64,000 bases of DNA from Edwardsiella hoshinae NBRC 105699 = ATCC 33379. Its GTDB lineage: Bacteria; Pseudomonadota; Gammaproteobacteria; Enterobacterales; Enterobacteriaceae. Shown piece after piece: positions 9,002-17,975 of the stretch. Every line of letters begins with the position of its first letter. Within the stretch, counting starts at the first letter, position 1. A program made the translations under genes and the position numbers. Under the pieces are notes generated by a model. That model saw only the letters and a list, made by a program, of their open reading frames with translations. It was not told the DNA's origin and did not search any database. The stretch lies in the NCBI RefSeq assembly GCF_000474215.1, contig NZ_BAUC01000010.1, forward strand, positions 121,382-185,381. The letters run 5' to 3'.

Positions 9002-10186
9002 TTACAGGATCTGTCCCTGTTGGCGCACCTTATGGGCGATGGGCAACCAACACAACAGGATCATCACCGCCATGGCACTCATCAGCATCCCTAGGCTGAA
9101 CTGGCTATTCTGCGGTAATAACGCGGAGAACCAAGCCATCGTCCCCGAACCGACGTTTTGTAATCCGCCGACTAGTGCGCCGGCCGCGCCCGCCAACAGC
9201 GGGAAAGGCTCCATCGCCCCCGTGGTAGCCAGCGGAAATAGCATCCCGGCGCCAAAGAAGAACAACGCAGCCGGTACGATCAACGTCCAAATATTAATGA
9301 TCCCAAACCAACTCGGCATCCACATCAGCAACCCAGCCAACAGGCAGCTAAAGACCGCATGCCACATCAAGGTAGCGAAGGACTTTCCCGGGCGCCCCGC
9401 ATACCAAGCGCCGAAGAAAGCGGCCGGGATCGGCAAAATAAACAGGATACTGACCACGATGCCGCTAAGGTGCAACACTCCCCCCAACAAGACGCCGGAG
9501 CACGCTTCAAACACTGCCACGCCAGCCAATCCGCCGACCAGCATGATCAGGTAGCAGACAAACTGACCGCTCCCCAACAGTTGGCGGTAGCTAACGACCA
9601 GATTGCTGCCTCCTGCCGCCGCCGGGCGTGTCTCCGGCAACCAACGAAACATGCTGTAAGCCACGCCTGCACATAATACCAGTAGAAAGGCGAAGCAAGC
9701 GCGCCAACTGATAAAGGCATCCAGCAGACCACCGATCACTGGCGCCAGTAAGGGACTGACTAAGATCCCCATATTCAATAAGCTATTCGCGTAACGTAAC
9801 GCCGTACCGCTATACAGGTCGCGCGGCATGGTACGCGCCATCACCCCGGCCACTCCGGTCCCCAACCCTTGCAGCGCAGCGGCCAGTACCAAGATATGCA
9901 GGCTGGGCGCCAGCAGCGCCGCTAACGCGCCCAACATAAAAATCCCCATCCCGGCCAAGATCACCGGACGACGACCGACACGATCGGACAAAGGACCATA
10001 GATCAATTGCGAGGCACCATAGGTCAGCAAATACGCCGCCATCACGCTTTGCAACGCGCCGCTCCGCACGCCCAGATCGTGGCCCATGTCGGGGATCGAA
10101 GGAACATAGATGGTTTGCGCCATCTGACCAACGGCGACCAGCAGAATCAACATGACCAACAGATGAAAATTTTCTAGCTTTCTCAT
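9002..10186 (-). CDS. emrD: Multidrug efflux transporter EmrD (MFS)
   Basis: EmrD is a 12-helix major facilitator (DHA1 family) drug:proton antiporter of the inner membrane, known to export uncouplers and amphipathic drugs. The 394 residues carry the loop 2-3 signature YGPLSDRVGRRPVIL and the motif C-like NMGILVSPLLAPVIGG. Identity to E. coli EmrD is high throughout (AACSGVLLGGVL-like and SILFILPIPAAFFGAWYAGRP segments). In E. coli emrD lies elsewhere; here it sits between glpX and the fpr locus. The Shine-Dalgarno sequence is weak. Confidence 0.95.
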   Translation of the reverse strand: MRKLENFHLLVMLILLVAVGQMAQTIYVPSIPDMGHDLGVRSGALQSVMAAYLLTYGASQLIYGPLSDRVGRRPVILAGMGIFMLGALAALLAPSLHILVLAAALQGLGTGVAGVMARTMPRDLYSGTALRYANSLLNMGILVSPLLAPVIGGLLDAFISWRACFAFLLVLCAGVAYSMFRWLPETRPAAAGGSNLVVSYRQLLGSGQFVCYLIMLVGGLAGVAVFEACSGVLLGGVLHLSGIVVSILFILPIPAAFFGAWYAGRPGKSFATLMWHAVFSCLLAGLLMWMPSWFGIINIWTLIVPAALFFFGAGMLFPLATTGAMEPFPLLAGAAGALVGGLQNVGSGTMAWFSALLPQNSQFSLGMLMSAMAVMILLCWLPIAHKVRQQGQIL

Positions 10187-10492
10187 TATGTTACGCTTAC
10201 CAACGCATTGTTAACCAGAGTGATAAACCGCAGAAACAATAAATCTGTGGAATCTATGACCATATTCGGGCGCATAATCTAACAGATAAAGCTAAAATTT
10301 GTTCTCATACTCGCTCTTTGTCCTGATTTTTGTTGGCAGCGCGGATCGCCGTTAGCGTAAAGTAAATGTGACAACAACGAAGGGATTCTGCGACAAGTTT
10401 AAAAATAAAGAATATTTATCATTTAATGGAGTTTTATAAGTTATTAAACTCGGTTGATTATCAATGTCTCGCCTACCACAAGGATCTGTGCC
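10187..10492. other. Divergent promoter region of emrD and the fpr-linked regulator
   Basis: This 306-bp stretch holds no gene. It is A+T-rich, especially 10390-10450. ATAAA-GAATA-TTTAT (10405-10419) is a short inverted repeat that could be an operator for the regulator downstream, but nothing else supports that. Confidence 0.4.
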
Positions 10493-11113
10493 ATGAAGAC
10501 ACCCGAACTCATCTTGTTGCAGCTAAAGAGCCTAGGTCCGCAATCGGCCAAAATGCTGGCAGAGCGCATCGCCATCACCACTATGGGGGTGCGTCAACAT
10601 TTACAGCAGCTCGAACAACGGGAACTAGTCTGTTATGAGGAGTCGCGTACCAAGGTCGGGCGCCCTACTCGCTTCTGGTCACTGACCGGCAAGGGACACG
10701 CCCAATTTCCCGACCGCCACCGCGATCTCTCTCGGACCCTACTGGAGGGGACGCAGAAACTGTTTGGTAACCAAGGCGTCGAACAATTACTCGAAATCCG
10801 TGAAGATGCCCTCTATACCCGTTACGCTAACGAGTTAGCACAGCATCCCGCCGGCGAAGAGCGCTTCCGGGCATTGGCTCGTCTGCGCCAAAACGATGGC
10901 TACATGGCCGAGGTCGAGTTCGAAAATAATGCGGTAGTATTAGTCGAGAACCATTGTCCCATTGGCATCGCCGCCAGGACCTGCGGTAAGCTGTGCCACT
11001 CCGAGCTACGCCTGCTTAACCGCCTGCTAGGCTCCGAGTATCACATTGAACGCGTAGAGCACATCATCAGCGACTCTCGTCGCTGTGCTTACCGCATAAC
11101 CTCCCGGGAGTGA
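10493..11113 (+). CDS. Winged-helix regulator with a cysteine-rich C-terminal domain (SufR-like)
   Basis: This 206-aa protein has an N-terminal winged helix (about residues 1-72: LLQLKSLGPQSAKMLAERIAI, then VGRPTRFWSLTGKG as the wing). The C-terminal sensor region has four cysteines, C155, C164, C168 and C198, in VENHCPIGIAARTCGKLC and RRCAY. This layout is typical of the DeoR/ArsR-like SufR group that can bind an Fe-S cluster, although the spacing differs from cyanobacterial SufR as I recall it. The start at 10493 has AAGGA upstream. fpr follows after only 7 bp, so the two should be cotranscribed. A redox or Fe-S sensing role is inferred; I know of no E. coli counterpart at this place. Confidence 0.65.
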   Translation: MKTPELILLQLKSLGPQSAKMLAERIAITTMGVRQHLQQLEQRELVCYEESRTKVGRPTRFWSLTGKGHAQFPDRHRDLSRTLLEGTQKLFGNQGVEQLLEIREDALYTRYANELAQHPAGEERFRALARLRQNDGYMAEVEFENNAVVLVENHCPIGIAARTCGKLCHSELRLLNRLLGSEYHIERVEHIISDSRRCAYRITSRE

Positions 11114-11120
11114 TTAACAT

Positions 11121-11867
11121 ATGGCCGAATGGGTAACGGGTACCATTACACAGGTTCAGCACTGGACCGATAAACTGTTTAGCATTCAGTTGCAGGCTCC
11201 AATCAAGCCGTTTCAGGCAGGGCAATTCGGCAAGCTGGGCATGGATATTGGCGATGAGCGTATCCAACGCGCCTATTCGTTCGTTAACCCCCCCAGCAGT
11301 GATGCCTTGGAGTTTTACCTGATCACCGTTCCGGATGGCGTGCTCAGCCCGCGACTCGCAGCGCTGCAACCGGGCGACACACTGCTGATCAGCGATGAGG
11401 CTAACGGCTTCTTCGTCTTGGATGAGGTCCCGGACAGTCGTATCCTCTGGATGCTGGCCACCGGCACCGCGCTCGGTCCCTACCTCTCCATGCTGGAAGA
11501 GGGACGCGACCTGGATCGCTTTGAGCATCTGGTGCTGGTGCATGCCGTACGCCATGCGGCCGATCTCAGCTATCTGTCGCGCATGCAGCAACTGGTACAG
11601 CGCTATAACGGTAAACTACGCATTCAGCCCATTGTTAGTCGTGAAGCCGCCGTCGGAGCATTGCAGGGACGGATCCCGGCATTGATCGCCAATGGCGCGT
11701 TAGAGGCTGCCGTCGGTCTACCGATTAACGCCGAAGAAAGCCATGTGATGCTATGCGGTAACCCGCAGATGGTACGTGATACGCAACAGCTACTCAAAGA
11801 GAGCCGCGCCATGCGCAAGCATCTACGCCGTAAGCCGGGTCATGTCACCAGCGAGCATTACTGGTAA
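11121..11867 (+). CDS. fpr: Ferredoxin/flavodoxin-NADP+ reductase
   Basis: Fpr is a monomeric FAD enzyme that passes electrons from NADPH to flavodoxin or ferredoxin. It supports radical-SAM enzymes, methionine synthase reactivation and Fe-S repair, and is induced by SoxRS in E. coli. The 248 residues show the FAD-binding RAYSFVN (near 53-59), the NADP-binding ATGTALGPYLSMLEEG, the CGNPQMVRDTQQLLKE segment and the terminal aromatic HYW. Length and sequence match E. coli Fpr. Its position directly behind a cysteine-containing regulator, instead of next to glpX, is unusual. Confidence 0.97.
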   Translation: MAEWVTGTITQVQHWTDKLFSIQLQAPIKPFQAGQFGKLGMDIGDERIQRAYSFVNPPSSDALEFYLITVPDGVLSPRLAALQPGDTLLISDEANGFFVLDEVPDSRILWMLATGTALGPYLSMLEEGRDLDRFEHLVLVHAVRHAADLSYLSRMQQLVQRYNGKLRIQPIVSREAAVGALQGRIPALIANGALEAAVGLPINAEESHVMLCGNPQMVRDTQQLLKESRAMRKHLRRKPGHVTSEHYW

Positions 11868-11914
11868 ATCCGCTCCGCGGCGGGCGCCCCCTTCCCCCCG
11901 CCGCATGGGTGCCG

Positions 11915-12346
11915 TTACCCCCCAAAGCGGCGCCAGTTTAGCGCCGCCGCCGGGGGACCGTAGCGGTTGTCTCCGGCCGTACCGGCGAAGACACCGCAGT
12001 CTAATAGCAACATAATGTAGATTAGCAACGGCAGGAAACGCCCTAAAGCCCAGACCCACACCGGCCCCAACATCGTCCAGTTACCGGCAGCCAGCATCCA
12101 AGCCAATACGGCCAACAAGGCCCACCAGCCGGACTTATTACGATCATGTAGACGTTTCACCCAAACCGCAGCCGTCGGCCACAGCGATAACACCAATAAA
12201 AAGGCTGCCGCCTGTAATGGGAGCAGTCCCCCCCCTGCCAGCGAAAACAGCACCAGCAAGAGCAGCAGCCAGATCCCCATCCATGCCCAGAACGCTTGTC
12301 TCCCCAAGCGGCCACGGAGCGAAAAGCACCACTGTTGTAAGCCCAT
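11915..12346 (-). CDS. yiiR: DUF805 inner-membrane protein YiiR
   Basis: This protein of about 143 aa starts MGLQQWCFSLRGRLGRQAFW, the usual N-terminal motif of DUF805 membrane proteins. It has four hydrophobic segments and the conserved VKRLHDRNKSGWWAL loop. The start at 12346 is supported by AAGGA six bases upstream; in-frame codons up to 12442 look non-coding. It has the same place and orientation as E. coli yiiR, between fpr and yiiQ. No function is established for the family. Confidence 0.85.
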   Translation of the reverse strand: MGLQQWCFSLRGRLGRQAFWAWMGIWLLLLLVLFSLAGGGLLPLQAAAFLLVLSLWPTAAVWVKRLHDRNKSGWWALLAVLAWMLAAGNWTMLGPVWVWALGRFLPLLIYIMLLLDCGVFAGTAGDNRYGPPAAALNWRRFGG

Positions 12347-12506
12347 GCGCCATCCTTTTATCATTCGGTTCAGCCAACAGAGCGCCGCAGTGTACCCGAT
12401 CCTCGGGCAATACAGCGGAATTTTTACGCGGCTTTTTGACAAGCACAGCCATAAAACGCTTTAATCATCTCTCGGATCGTCACCTGCTGTTTAGCGGATT
12501 ATAAGC

Positions 12507-13157
12507 ATGCTGCGAATCGCCTTACTCTCCCTTCTCATGCTGGCCTGCCTCCCGCTGGTCAGTAACGCTGCATCGTCCGCTTTGACCTCCGAGTCACCGA
12601 CCGCCGCCTATCTCTTGCCCGGTGCACCGACCTTCGATCTCACCCTAGTTAGTTTCCGTACACGCTATAATCAAGACTTTCCTGCTCTCCCCCTGGCGGA
12701 GTATCGCGCCATCAGCGTGCAGGATGAGAATCTGCCGCTCACTCGCGCCGCGACTCGCATCAATCAGGCAATTTACTCCTCCGTGGTATTGGAGAAGGGG
12801 ACGGGGAAGATCAAGAGCCTACAGATCACTTATCTGCCTGAGGCCGACACCGAAATCACTAACGAACGAGAAAAGGGGAAACGAGAGGCTAAAAACGGAA
12901 CGGAAAGCGCCGCTCGGCAGCTCGCCATCCGTTATATGGCAGCCATTATGCAAAGCTTTTCGCCCACGATATCTGCACAACAAAGCCTTGAAAAGGTTGC
13001 TCAGCTACTGAGTCGCGGGAAAAACCATACCTACTACAGTCAGCAGGATGGCTCATTACGTTATGTGGTAGCAGATAGCGGAGAAAAAGGCATTACTTTC
13101 GCTGTTGAACCGATTAAGCTAGCGCTATCAGAGGATGCTGATCCGCAAAGTCCATAG
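12507..13157 (+). CDS. yiiQ: DUF1454 exported protein YiiQ
   Basis: This 216-aa protein begins with a clear signal peptide (MLRIALLSLLMLACLPLVSNA, cleavage likely after SNA), so it is probably periplasmic. The rest is soluble and charged, with the motif IYSSVVLEKGTGKIKSLQITYLP in two parts and an NEREKGKREAKNG stretch. Length and position directly before tpiA match E. coli YiiQ of the DUF1454 family. The function is unknown. Confidence 0.85.
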   Translation: MLRIALLSLLMLACLPLVSNAASSALTSESPTAAYLLPGAPTFDLTLVSFRTRYNQDFPALPLAEYRAISVQDENLPLTRAATRINQAIYSSVVLEKGTGKIKSLQITYLPEADTEITNEREKGKREAKNGTESAARQLAIRYMAAIMQSFSPTISAQQSLEKVAQLLSRGKNHTYYSQQDGSLRYVVADSGEKGITFAVEPIKLALSEDADPQSP

Positions 13158-13272
13158 GCATTTAATGATGGAAAACAAAGCGTCTGGCGCGCAATTTTTT
13201 ATACTGTCAGACAGAAGATGCCGATAAGGCAAATTGATTTCGATTATGTGTTTCCCAATTGGAGGAAAGAAA

Positions 13273-14040
13273 ATGCGTCAACCACTAGTTATGGGTAACT
13301 GGAAACTGAACGGTAGCCGCCACATGGTTCACGAGCTGGTCGCAGCACTGCGTGCCGAACTGAGCGACGTTGCAGGTTGTGATGTTGCTATCGCGCCGCC
13401 GACCGTGTACCTGGATATGGCCGCACATGAGCTGGCTGGCAGCCGGATCGCACTCGGTGCCCAGGACGTCGGCATCAATGCCTCCGGCGCATTCACCGGT
13501 GAAACCGCCGCCGCCATGCTGAAAGACGTGGGAGCCAAATACATCATCATCGGCCACTCAGAGCGTCGCACCTATCACAAAGAGAGCGATACCTTCATCG
13601 CCGAGAAATTCGCCGCCCTGAAAGAAGCCGGTCTGATCCCGGTTTTGTGCATCGGTGAAACCGAAGCTGAAAACGAAGCAGGCAAGACCGAAGAAGTTTG
13701 TGCCCGCCAGTTGGATGCCGTGCTGAAGAGCATGGGGGCTCAGGTCTTCAAAGGCGCTGTCATCGCCTATGAACCAGTATGGGCCATCGGTACTGGCAAA
13801 TCCGCTACGCCGGAACAAGCTCAGGCCGTGCATAAATTCATCCGCGACCATATCGCTAAACACGATGCGGAAGCTGCTCAGGAAGTCATCATCCAGTACG
13901 GCGGCTCTGTTAACGCCGCCAATGCCGCCGATCTGTTCAAACAGCCGGATATCGATGGTGCACTGGTCGGAGGGGCATCCCTGAAAGCCGATGCTTTCGC
14001 CACCATCGTGCGTGCCGCCGCCGACGCAGCACAAGCCTAA
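13273..14040 (+). CDS. tpiA: Triose-phosphate isomerase
   Basis: TpiA interconverts dihydroxyacetone phosphate and glyceraldehyde 3-phosphate in glycolysis and gluconeogenesis, in the cytoplasm. The 255 residues include Lys11 in GNWKLNGS, His95 in IIGHSERR and the catalytic Glu167 in [11 protein letters not shown], followed by the flexible loop 6 and the phosphate-binding GGSV and GALVGGASL. The start at 13273 follows an excellent GGAGGAAAG ribosome binding site; an in-frame ATG at 13234 would read through it. An intrinsic terminator follows at once. Confidence 0.98.
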   Translation: MRQPLVMGNWKLNGSRHMVHELVAALRAELSDVAGCDVAIAPPTVYLDMAAHELAGSRIALGAQDVGINASGAFTGETAAAMLKDVGAKYIIIGHSERRTYHKESDTFIAEKFAALKEAGLIPVLCIGETEAENEAGKTEEVCARQLDAVLKSMGAQVFKGAVIAYEPVWAIGTGKSATPEQAQAVHKFIRDHIAKHDAEAAQEVIIQYGGSVNAANAADLFKQPDIDGALVGGASLKADAFATIVRAAADAAQA

Positions 14041-14070
14041 GCAGTCGGCCAGATAACCTATATGTCATGA

Positions 14071-14096
14071 CGGCTCCCCGATGGGGAGCCGTTTTT
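14071..14096 (+). terminator. Intrinsic terminator of tpiA
   Basis: CGGCTCCCC (14071-14079) and GGGGAGCCG (14083-14091) form a 9-bp stem with a 3-nt loop, followed by TTTTT. Confidence 0.92.
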
Positions 14097-14160
14097 GATG
14101 GCCAACTTATAGACGGTATCCACAGGTGGCCCGTCATCACTCGAACGCTAGTACCGACAT

Positions 14161-14182
14161 AAAAAACCCCGCCGAAGCAGGG
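14161..14182 (-). terminator. Intrinsic terminator of pfkA
   Basis: On the minus strand CCCTGC and GCGGGG pair around a stable TTCG tetraloop, followed by six T, 30 bp after the pfkA stop codon. Confidence 0.88.
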
Positions 14183-14212
14183 CCGATAATCTCGTAATCG
14201 CGTTAGCAGAAA

Positions 14213-15175
14213 TCAGAACAGCATCTTGGCCGTGTCCAGCCAATCACCCTTAAACGGACGCTTCATGTTTTCCACCGCATCGATAATGTCGTGGTGCACC
14301 AGCTTTTCGTTTTGGATACCGACGCAACGACCGCCATACCCTTGCAGTAGTAACTCGATGGAATAAGCCCCCATGCGTGAGGCTAAGATGCGATCATAGG
14401 CGACCGGCGCACCGCCACGCTGGATATGACCCAAAACAGTAGCCCGGGTCTCCCGGCCCGTCTCCTGCTCGATAAACTTAGCTAATTCATCAACATCGCA
14501 GATGTGTTCAGTGATCGCGACGATTGCGTGTTTCTTGCCTTTAGTGATACCAGCCTTGATCTCTTCGACCAAGTCTTCGCGCTTAAACTCCACCTCCGGC
14601 AGCACAATGTACTCACATCCCCCGGCGATCGCCGCCGCTAAGGTTAAGTCGCCACAGTAACGACCCATCACTTCCACGATGGAAATGCGCTGATGAGAGG
14701 ATGAGGTATCACGTAGGCGGTCGATCGCCTCCACGACGGTCTCCAACGCTGTGAAATAACCGATGGTATAATCGGTCCCGGCGACGTCATTATCGATGGT
14801 GCCCGGCAAACCGATGCAAGGGAAGCCCATCTCAGTCAGACGCTTGGCTCCCATGTAAGAACCATCACCGCCGATAACCACCAGGGCGTCTAGGCCAAAC
14901 TTTCGCATATTTTCCACCGCTTGCGCCCGTACTTTCTCGTCACGGAATTCGGGGAAACGCGCGGAGCCAAGGAAAGTACCACCGCGATTGATAACGTCAG
15001 AAACACTATAGCGATCCAGTTGCTCAATACGTCCTTCATACAGACCGAGGTAGCCATCATGAATGCCATACACTTCTAACCCTTTGGACAAGGCTGCACG
15101 TACGACACCGCGGATGGCCGCGTTCATGCCCGGCGCATCACCGCCACTGGTCAAAACACCGATTTTTTTGATCAT
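14213..15175 (-). CDS. pfkA: 6-phosphofructokinase I
   Basis: PfkA is the allosteric ATP-dependent enzyme that makes fructose 1,6-bisphosphate, the committing step of glycolysis; in E. coli it is activated by ADP and inhibited by PEP. The 320 residues contain the ATP-binding [14 protein letters not shown], the GGDGS motif, the catalytic TIDND (Asp127) and the MGRYCGDL and RGGAP segments. The length is identical to E. coli. The neighbours, fieF upstream on the same strand, also match E. coli. A Cra-like operator lies about 205 bp upstream. Confidence 0.98.
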   Translation of the reverse strand: MIKKIGVLTSGGDAPGMNAAIRGVVRAALSKGLEVYGIHDGYLGLYEGRIEQLDRYSVSDVINRGGTFLGSARFPEFRDEKVRAQAVENMRKFGLDALVVIGGDGSYMGAKRLTEMGFPCIGLPGTIDNDVAGTDYTIGYFTALETVVEAIDRLRDTSSSHQRISIVEVMGRYCGDLTLAAAIAGGCEYIVLPEVEFKREDLVEEIKAGITKGKKHAIVAITEHICDVDELAKFIEQETGRETRATVLGHIQRGGAPVAYDRILASRMGAYSIELLLQGYGGRCVGIQNEKLVHHDIIDAVENMKRPFKGDWLDTAKMLF

Positions 15176-15378
15176 GACTACCTCTGAGCTTGTGGATACT
15201 ATTTCTTAGAAATGGAGTGGCTTGGCGCGTACAACTTTGGCTCGACCACCGCGTACAACGGTAACCAACGCCCCCCACGCTTGCCTGGTACCCGTAACGC
15301 TGGCCCAGGCTTCGCCTTCTGGTACAGAAAATGAACACTTTAGTCGATTACTGTGTAATATTATAGCAAAGTAATCAA

Positions 15379-15393
15379 GCTGAATTGATTCAG
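15379..15393 (-). promoter_or_regulatory. Candidate Cra (FruR) operator upstream of pfkA
   Basis: GCTGAATTGATTCAG contains the palindrome CTGAAT-T-GATTCAG and fits the Cra consensus RSTGAAWCSNTHHW at 13 of 14 positions. pfkA is a classical Cra-repressed gene in E. coli. The site is about 205 bp from the start codon, within the fieF-pfkA gap. Confidence 0.6.
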
Positions 15394-15471
15394 GTCAGTC
15401 CGCACATGGTAAATATTTTACGGTGTAAAAAAAATAGCCATGCTGTAATCCGGCTCACAAACTGGTATTTT

Positions 15472-16374
15472 TTAACACTCCCACCGCCCTTTTTGTTCAA
15501 GGGGCACTACTGACGTCGGATCCTGATGAATGATCACGTCTGCACCGGGGAAATGTTGCAATAGCTCATGTTCAACCTGATCGGCAATAGCATGAGCTTC
15601 TACCAGAGGCAGTGCATCGTCCATCTCAATATGTAACTGAATGAAACGCGTCGGCCCCGACTGACGGGTTCGCAGATCATGCAGCCCCAATACATCGTGG
15701 TGATGGCGTACCAATGAAACAATCAACCGCCGCTCCTCTTCACTCAATGCGCGGTCGAGTAGCGATTGCACCGCCTCATAACCCATCCGCAATGCGCTAT
15801 AGAGAATATAGACCCCGATTGCCAACGCAAACAGCGCATCAGCCCAGGTTACACCATACCAACTCAGACCCAACGAAATCAGAATCGCGCCATTCATCAG
15901 TACATCGGACTGGTAATGTAGCATGTCTGCCCGCACCGCCTGGCTCTGAGTCTTACGTACTACCCAACGCTGAAAGGTCACCAACAACATGGTGCTGATC
16001 AAAGCGAAAGCCGTTACCCAGATCCCAACGCCAGGATCATGTAACGCGACAGGCTTAATCAGATGCTGGAAGCCGGTCAGAAACAGGAATAACGCGGAGC
16101 CACTGATAAACATGCTCTGCGCCAACGCCGCCAGCGACTCCGCCTTGCCGTGACCGAACGTGTGGTCTTCATCCGCCGGTTGTAGGGAGTAACGGATCAC
16201 CAACAGGTTCGTCAACGAGGCGGCGATATCCACCAAGGAGTCCACCAGCGAAGCCAGCAGGCTGACCGAGCCGGTATACCACCAAGCCAAGATTTTAAAA
16301 ATCAGCAGGGTTGTGGCTGTTGCCGTGGCGGCTAGCGCCGCCACCTTAACCAGTCGCGCATATTGCTGATGCAT
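15472..16374 (-). CDS. fieF: Fe/Zn cation-efflux transporter FieF (YiiP)
   Basis: FieF is a homodimeric cation diffusion facilitator that exports Zn(II), Fe(II) and Cd(II) against protons across the inner membrane. The active transport site is visible as Asp45 and Asp49 in [10 protein letters not shown] and His153 and Asp157 in [13 protein letters not shown]. The cytoplasmic C-terminal domain has the dimer-site [10 protein letters not shown] and DVIIHQDP. Six membrane segments are present. The ATG at 16374 was chosen over a TTG at 16386 by comparison with E. coli (MNQSYGRLV...). Confidence 0.96.
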   Translation of the reverse strand: MHQQYARLVKVAALAATATATTLLIFKILAWWYTGSVSLLASLVDSLVDIAASLTNLLVIRYSLQPADEDHTFGHGKAESLAALAQSMFISGSALFLFLTGFQHLIKPVALHDPGVGIWVTAFALISTMLLVTFQRWVVRKTQSQAVRADMLHYQSDVLMNGAILISLGLSWYGVTWADALFALAIGVYILYSALRMGYEAVQSLLDRALSEEERRLIVSLVRHHHDVLGLHDLRTRQSGPTRFIQLHIEMDDALPLVEAHAIADQVEHELLQHFPGADVIIHQDPTSVVPLEQKGRWEC

Positions 16375-16707
16375 AGATTCACCCAAAAATTTGTTTGATT
16401 AGCCGACCAGTATAACGAATTACACGACAAAAAAGAGGCCGCGTACTAAACCCATACCGTACACCCCACCAAGCGTTAGACTCACGGCGTTGCGCGAGCG
16501 GGGGACACACGCCCATGTGCAATGTGTGTAGAGCGTACGGTATTCTCTCTAAACATGCGGCTAACTCACAGGCAATGTCAGCGAATTATTCAGGTAAGGC
16601 AGGGGAGGCTTCGTAGGCAAGAATATACTATCATCAGACTGGCGCAGTTATCCCGGCTAAATGCCGTGTTGCTATTACGCCAGTCATCTCGCATCGCGGT
16701 TTTTGTC
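16375..16707. other. 333-bp non-coding stretch with nested inverted repeats
   Basis: This segment separates fieF from the mig-14-like gene; I see no convincing gene. ATACCGTAC (16454-16462) is repeated inverted as GTACGGTAT (16535-16543), with ACACAC/GTGTGT (16505-16510, 16524-16529) nested inside. A second structure pairs GACTGGCG (16637-16644) with CGCCAGTC (16678-16685) and contains CGGC-TAAAT-GCCG (16654-16666). These could be remnants of an insertion, or an untranslated RNA. Confidence 0.4.
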
Positions 16708-17577
16708 TTAAAAAATCACCCGCGATAATAATTGGGGGGTACACCAACGTTTCTTATACTCACCTGACATAAAACCATAGGAGTATTTCACTCCGTCACC
16801 TAATTCGGCAACTCGCTCAATATTACGCCACATCAACATTGTACCGAGAGGGTAGTCGTTGTCGACATCGTAACCAATATTGATAAAGTCGACAAAGATC
16901 CCCCTGACAGACTCGGTCTTAAGCAATAACTGTATGCCAACAATCTCCCCATTTAGCATGGCGACATCGCCATAGAAGCAATGCTGGAAACGTCTAAAAA
17001 ACTGCCGATTCAGCTCCAGATTGGCAATTCCCTGCCCCCAACGCTTTTTAAGCAGAGCATCATAGCTATCTAATAGGGTATCGGCTGAGAGGGTGGCTAT
17101 ATCGATAAAATCACCGCCAGCCTGCTGAAACTTCTTTATTTCACGGCGTCGTGTCTGCTGTGTCTTCTTAGAGAAATCGGAAATTTTTTTCGCTACCGCC
17201 TCAAGGCGCTTAGAAAATTTTTGAGTAATATTTAAGACATGAGGATAATCCCCACTTATACAACGCGACTTAAATGGTACACAGCACAAGGTACCGCGCT
17301 TCATCGGTAATACGATTCCCGATACGGGTAACGACAAGCCAACAATCGATTTATTATTATTTTTAAAGTCATTAACTAACCAGCCATTATCGATACAAGC
17401 TACTGCAACTATCTCACCGCCATGATAATAGGCAATGAAATTAAACGTAGCCCCACAATCAAGCATAAATTCAATATAATCAGGCGCTGACTCTGCACTA
17501 TAGCCATAACGTTGTGCAGCCATCTTATAGCTAGCAAAATCACATTGCCGCCAGCCGAGTAATTTTTTAATAAACAT
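16708..17577 (-). CDS. Mig-14 family protein, likely acquired
   Basis: This 289-aa protein resembles Salmonella Mig-14, an inner-membrane-associated virulence factor needed for resistance to cationic antimicrobial peptides and persistence in macrophages. Shared features recalled from that family are the RRREIKKFQQAGGDF block near 143-157, a DALLKKRWG segment (173-181), the PLGTMLMWRNIE segment (243-254) and a C-terminal GEYKKRWC (272-279). The second half looks like a GNAT/FemAB-type acyltransferase fold. The gene is clearly richer in A+T and in AAA, AAT and ATA codons than its neighbours. It interrupts the usual fieF-cpxP adjacency, which suggests horizontal transfer. The biochemical activity is unknown. 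Confidence 0.75.
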   Translation of the reverse strand: MFIKKLLGWRQCDFASYKMAAQRYGYSAESAPDYIEFMLDCGATFNFIAYYHGGEIVAVACIDNGWLVNDFKNNNKSIVGLSLPVSGIVLPMKRGTLCCVPFKSRCISGDYPHVLNITQKFSKRLEAVAKKISDFSKKTQQTRRREIKKFQQAGGDFIDIATLSADTLLDSYDALLKKRWGQGIANLELNRQFFRRFQHCFYGDVAMLNGEIVGIQLLLKTESVRGIFVDFINIGYDVDNDYPLGTMLMWRNIERVAELGDGVKYSYGFMSGEYKKRWCTPQLLSRVIF

Positions 17578-17975
17578 TGACCAACCCTAAATACTTTATA
17601 AAATAATATTATCGACGCTAAGAGTCGCGATAGGTAATCAACTCATACCTTATGCCTTCTCCTATCTCACTCAAGGTGTCAACATTTCATTACGCTGTTA
17701 TTTTACCGAAAAACAGTGAGAATTAATCTTTATATAATAATACTGCAATATAACACAAATTGTAAGTTTACATGATAAGTATTGGATATATAACAAGTTA
17801 CTTCTATTCATAATGGTGTCATGGGAAGATGGCTATACGCCAGCAAACTGTCGCCAAGGCATCCAATTTCAGCATATGACGACAAACGACAGATAAAAAA
17901 AACCCCCACATCATGTGGGGGAAGACAGGGATGGTGTCTATGGCAAGGAAAAACAGGGTGCTACTCGGTCGTACA
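17578..17975. other. 400-bp A+T-rich region between the mig-14-like gene and cpxP
   Basis: Positions 17580-17820 are markedly A+T-rich and would hold the promoter of the mig-14-like gene. I looked for a PhoP box (direct repeat of GTTTA) and saw none. The cpxP terminator is at the far end. The short open frame at 17821-18042 overlaps cpxP on the other strand and is not believed. Confidence 0.5.
17894..17921 (-). terminator. Intrinsic terminator of cpxP
   Basis: On the minus strand CCCCCACA and TGTGGGGG form an 8-bp stem around a 4-nt loop, followed by at least eight T. Confidence 0.92.

Noticed and set aside
16522-16728. Short open frame in the fieF to mig-14 gap
   Set aside because: It has no SD sequence, is Arg-rich without similarity, and runs into the mig-14-like gene on the other strand.
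17578-17820. PhoP box ahead of the mig-14-like gene
   Set aside because: No direct repeat of GTTTA with 5-bp spacing was found on either strand.
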